Program-made: the position numbers and the translations under genes
Notes under the pieces: model-generated
Seen by the model: only the letters and a program-made list of their open reading frames with translations
Told to the model about the DNA's origin: nothing
Database searches by the model: none
In this document: positions 61,925 through 64,000 of the stretch, piece by piece
Layout: every line of letters begins with the position of its first letter
Numbering within the stretch: the stretch's first letter is position 1
Source: Embleya hyalina
GTDB lineage: Bacteria > Actinomycetota > Actinomycetes > Streptomycetales > Streptomycetaceae
DNA length: 64,000 bases
NCBI RefSeq assembly: GCF_003967355.1
Contig: NZ_BIFH01000043.1
Location: 62,001-126,000 of the forward strand
Direction of reading: 5' to 3'

Positions 61925-62452
61925 GTGCGGATCTCCCGCGTGTTCTACGCCGCGTTGCTGATCGTCGTCGCACTCGTGGTCCAGGTGAGCGTGCTCGCCC
62001 GGCTCGGTCTGCCCGGCGCGGTGCCGGACCTGCTGCTGTTGGTGGTGGTCGCACTCGCGCTGACGTACGGGCCGACCTCGGGGTGCGTGATCGGCTTCGC
62101 GGCGGGCCTGTGCGCGGACCTGGCGCCGCCGGCGGACCACGCGGCCGGTCGGTACGCGTTCGTGTTGTGTCTGACCGGCTATGTGGCGGGCATGTTCGCC
62201 TCGCGCAGCCCCCGGCGCTCGGTGCTCACCCCGATCGCGGTGGTCGCGGTCGCCGCGGCGGGCACCACGGTGCTCTACGCGGCGGTCGGCGCGCTGGTCG
62301 GCGACGGCGCGGTGCGCGAGGTGGGGCTGACGAAGCTGCTGCTGACCGCGGTGCTCTACGACGCGATCCTGGCCCCGTTCGTGGTCCCGTGGGTGATGGC
62401 GCTGGCCCGCAAGGTGGATCCGAAACCGCTGCTCTCGGGCCTGTCCCGGTAG
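61925..62452 (+). CDS. mreD: Rod-shape determining protein MreD
   Basis: A 175-residue membrane protein with five to six helices and P-D-L-L-L-L-V-V-V, G-F-A-A-G-L-C-A-D-L-A-P-P of the family. It starts 4 nt after the mreC stop and bridges MreC to the PBP2/RodA synthase. Confidence 0.92.
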   Translation: MRISRVFYAALLIVVALVVQVSVLARLGLPGAVPDLLLLVVVALALTYGPTSGCVIGFAAGLCADLAPPADHAAGRYAFVLCLTGYVAGMFASRSPRRSVLTPIAVVAVAAAGTTVLYAAVGALVGDGAVREVGLTKLLLTAVLYDAILAPFVVPWVMALARKVDPKPLLSGLSR

Positions 62453-62468
62453 GGGGTGTCCGACCGAG

Positions 62469-64000
62469 ATGCGCAAACGTATGCCCAGCCTGCTCAACGC
62501 CGGGCGATCGCGAGGGGACGGCGCACACACCGTGCGCGCCCGGATGGTGATCCTGCTGATCCTGGTCCTGTCGCTGATGATCACCCTCTTCGGCCGGCTC
62601 TGGTACCTCCAGATCCGCGAGGGCGACCACTACGCGGCGGCGGCCTCGCAGAACGCGATCCGGGACGTGGTGACGCCCGCGGTGCGCGGCCGGATCCTCG
62701 ACGACAAGGGCCGACCGCTGGTGAACAACCGCACCGCGCTGGTGGTGTCGGTCAGTCGTACCGAGTTGATGCGCATGCCGGACCTGGGCACGGCCGTGCT
62801 GACCCGGCTGGCCAAGGTGTTGGAACTGCCGGTCGACGAGGTCAAGGCACGCACCCGGCTGTGTGAGCGCAACGTGCCCAAGCCGTGCTGGAACGGCTCG
62901 CCGTACCAGCCGATCCCGGTCACGGACAACGCCACCACCGAGCAGGCGCTGACCATCATGGAGCACCGCGAGGAGTTCCCCGGGGTGACCGCCGAGCCCA
63001 CCGCCGTGCGCCAGTATCCGGCGCCCGAGGGGGCCAACGGCGCACACGTGGTCGGCTACCTCTCGCCGGTCTCCGACGACGAGTTGAGCAAGCAGAAGGC
63101 CGAGGGCAAGAAGGACCTCCAGCGTGCCGACGAGGTCGGCCGCAGCGGTCTGGAGCGCACCTACGACGCCGACCTGCGCGGCAAGTCCGGGGTCACCGGG
63201 TTGTCCGTCGACCACCTGGGCCGGGTCACCGGCACCGTCTCGGAGACGCCGCCGGTGGCCGGAAACCACCTGGTCACCAGCATCGACGCGAAGATCCAGG
63301 CGATCACCGAGCAGCAGCTGGACGAGGCGATGAAGCGGGCGCGCGCGACCTACGACGCGGGCAACACGCACAAGAACTTCGTCGCCGACGCGGGTGCGGC
63401 GGTGGTGATGGACGTCAAGACCGGGCGGGTGATCGCGATGGCGAGCGCGCCCAACTACGACCCGTCGGTGTGGGTGGGCGGCATCTCGCCGCAGGACTAC
63501 AAGGCGCTCACCGACGAGAAGGCCGGCGTGCCGCTGGTGTCGCGGGCCATACAGGGTCAGTTCGCGCCGGGCTCGATCTTCAAGGTGGTCTCCACCTCGG
63601 CCGCGGCCGAGTCGGGCTACTCCACCAAGGCCAACTACGACTGCTCGCCCAGCATCTCGGTCGGCGGCACGACCTTCAACAACCTGGAGTCCAGGGGCTA
63701 CGGCCCGATCTCGCTCCAGCGCGCGCTGGAGGTCTCCTGCAACACCGTCTTCTACGGCATCGGCTACGACATGTGGCTCAAGGACGGCGGGATCTTCGGG
63801 AAGACCCCCAAGGACCCGATGGTGACCATGGCCAAGAACTACGGCTTGGGCGCCCCCAGCGGCATCGACCTGCCCGGCGAATCGGGCGGGCGGATCGCCG
63901 ACCGCGCCTGGAAGAAGCGCAACTGGGAGCAGAACAAGGACACGTGGTGCAAGCAGGGCAACACCGGCAACGAATACGTGGACAAGATCGCCAAGGAGAA
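62469..64000 (+). CDS. mrdA: Penicillin-binding protein 2 (class B transpeptidase), 3' end outside window
   Basis: An open frame of 510 codons from ATG 62469 to the window end without a stop. Residues ~1-25 are cytoplasmic and basic, with one helix at 26-46 (M-V-I-L-L-I-L-V-L-S-L-M). The PBP dimerisation domain (R-G-R-I-L-D-D-K-G-R-P-L) follows. The transpeptidase domain has the active-site S-I-F-K with Ser369 and S-C-N with Ser423; the K-T-G motif lies beyond the edge. It begins 16 nt after mreD and completes mreBCD-pbp2. It crosslinks peptidoglycan in the Mre complex. Confidence 0.95.
   Translation, partial: MRKRMPSLLNAGRSRGDGAHTVRARMVILLILVLSLMITLFGRLWYLQIREGDHYAAAASQNAIRDVVTPAVRGRILDDKGRPLVNNRTALVVSVSRTELMRMPDLGTAVLTRLAKVLELPVDEVKARTRLCERNVPKPCWNGSPYQPIPVTDNATTEQALTIMEHREEFPGVTAEPTAVRQYPAPEGANGAHVVGYLSPVSDDELSKQKAEGKKDLQRADEVGRSGLERTYDADLRGKSGVTGLSVDHLGRVTGTVSETPPVAGNHLVTSIDAKIQAITEQQLDEAMKRARATYDAGNTHKNFVADAGAAVVMDVKTGRVIAMASAPNYDPSVWVGGISPQDYKALTDEKAGVPLVSRAIQGQFAPGSIFKVVSTSAAAESGYSTKANYDCSPSISVGGTTFNNLESRGYGPISLQRALEVSCNTVFYGIGYDMWLKDGGIFGKTPKDPMVTMAKNYGLGAPSGIDLPGESGGRIADRAWKKRNWEQNKDTWCKQGNTGNEYVDKIAKE

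Overview
The window is chromosomal DNA from a very GC-rich actinomycete, most likely a member of the Streptomycetaceae or a close relative. The signs are strong G/C at third codon positions, many GTG starts, a ClpP1/ClpP2/ClpX set, an mreBCD-PBP2 cluster, an LAXTG sortase substrate with a thioester domain, and a mycothiol-dependent-nitroreductase-like protein. From the left edge to ndk the core genes follow, with extra genes inserted, an order I remember from Mycobacterium tuberculosis (about Rv2478c to Rv2445c). The window is therefore a conserved actinobacterial backbone carrying lineage-specific insertions.

Layout. 1-6.9 kb: end of a membrane protein (probably a GTPase), a second SSB, a thioester-domain surface protein, a 1.4-kb gene-free stretch with a 131-bp tandem repeat, EttA, and a thioesterase overlapping a conserved unknown. 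7.6-18.2 kb: GH13 alpha-glucosidase, truncated haemoglobin, NAD(P)-binding/DUF2867 protein, MscS channel, prolyl oligopeptidase, HNH protein, MalQ, and a small membrane protein next to a 10 x 26-bp array. 18.5-31.2 kb: two tandem aminopeptidase N paralogues, nitroreductase-like protein, aldehyde dehydrogenase, BioY, membrane protein, RpiB, Nei-type glycosylase, SpoIIE-type phosphatase. 31.2-34.2 kb: cbiMNQO cobalt transporter behind a cobalamin riboswitch. 34.3-47.2 kb: accessory region with an RDD protein, class II aldolase, roadblock protein, epimerase, glutathione-peroxidase-type protein, PP2C-like protein, secreted 5'-nucleotidase, LacI regulator, two related lipoproteins with a shared promoter-like block, ADP-ribosylglycohydrolase and an EamA transporter. 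47.5-64 kb: tRNA-Gly, tRNA-Pro, trigger factor, clpP1-clpP2-clpX, two exported proteins, valS-folC-DUF4233-ndk, then mreB-mreC-mreD-PBP2, which runs off the right edge.

Functional themes are protein quality control (trigger factor, ClpXP, two PepN, prolyl oligopeptidase), cell-wall elongation and sporulation-wall synthesis (Mre/PBP2), translation and nucleotide metabolism (EttA, ValS, FolC, Ndk), cobalt and biotin uptake, and maltodextrin use. At least six genes have a TANNNT -10 hexamer only 6-7 nt before the start codon, so leaderless transcription appears common. Strong GC hairpins mark many gene ends.

I see no prophage, insertion sequence, CRISPR array or biosynthetic cluster. The least explained parts are the repeat arrays, the duplicated lipoprotein locus, the nested palindromes before the epimerase gene, and the long gene-free leaders of the surface protein and the roadblock protein.
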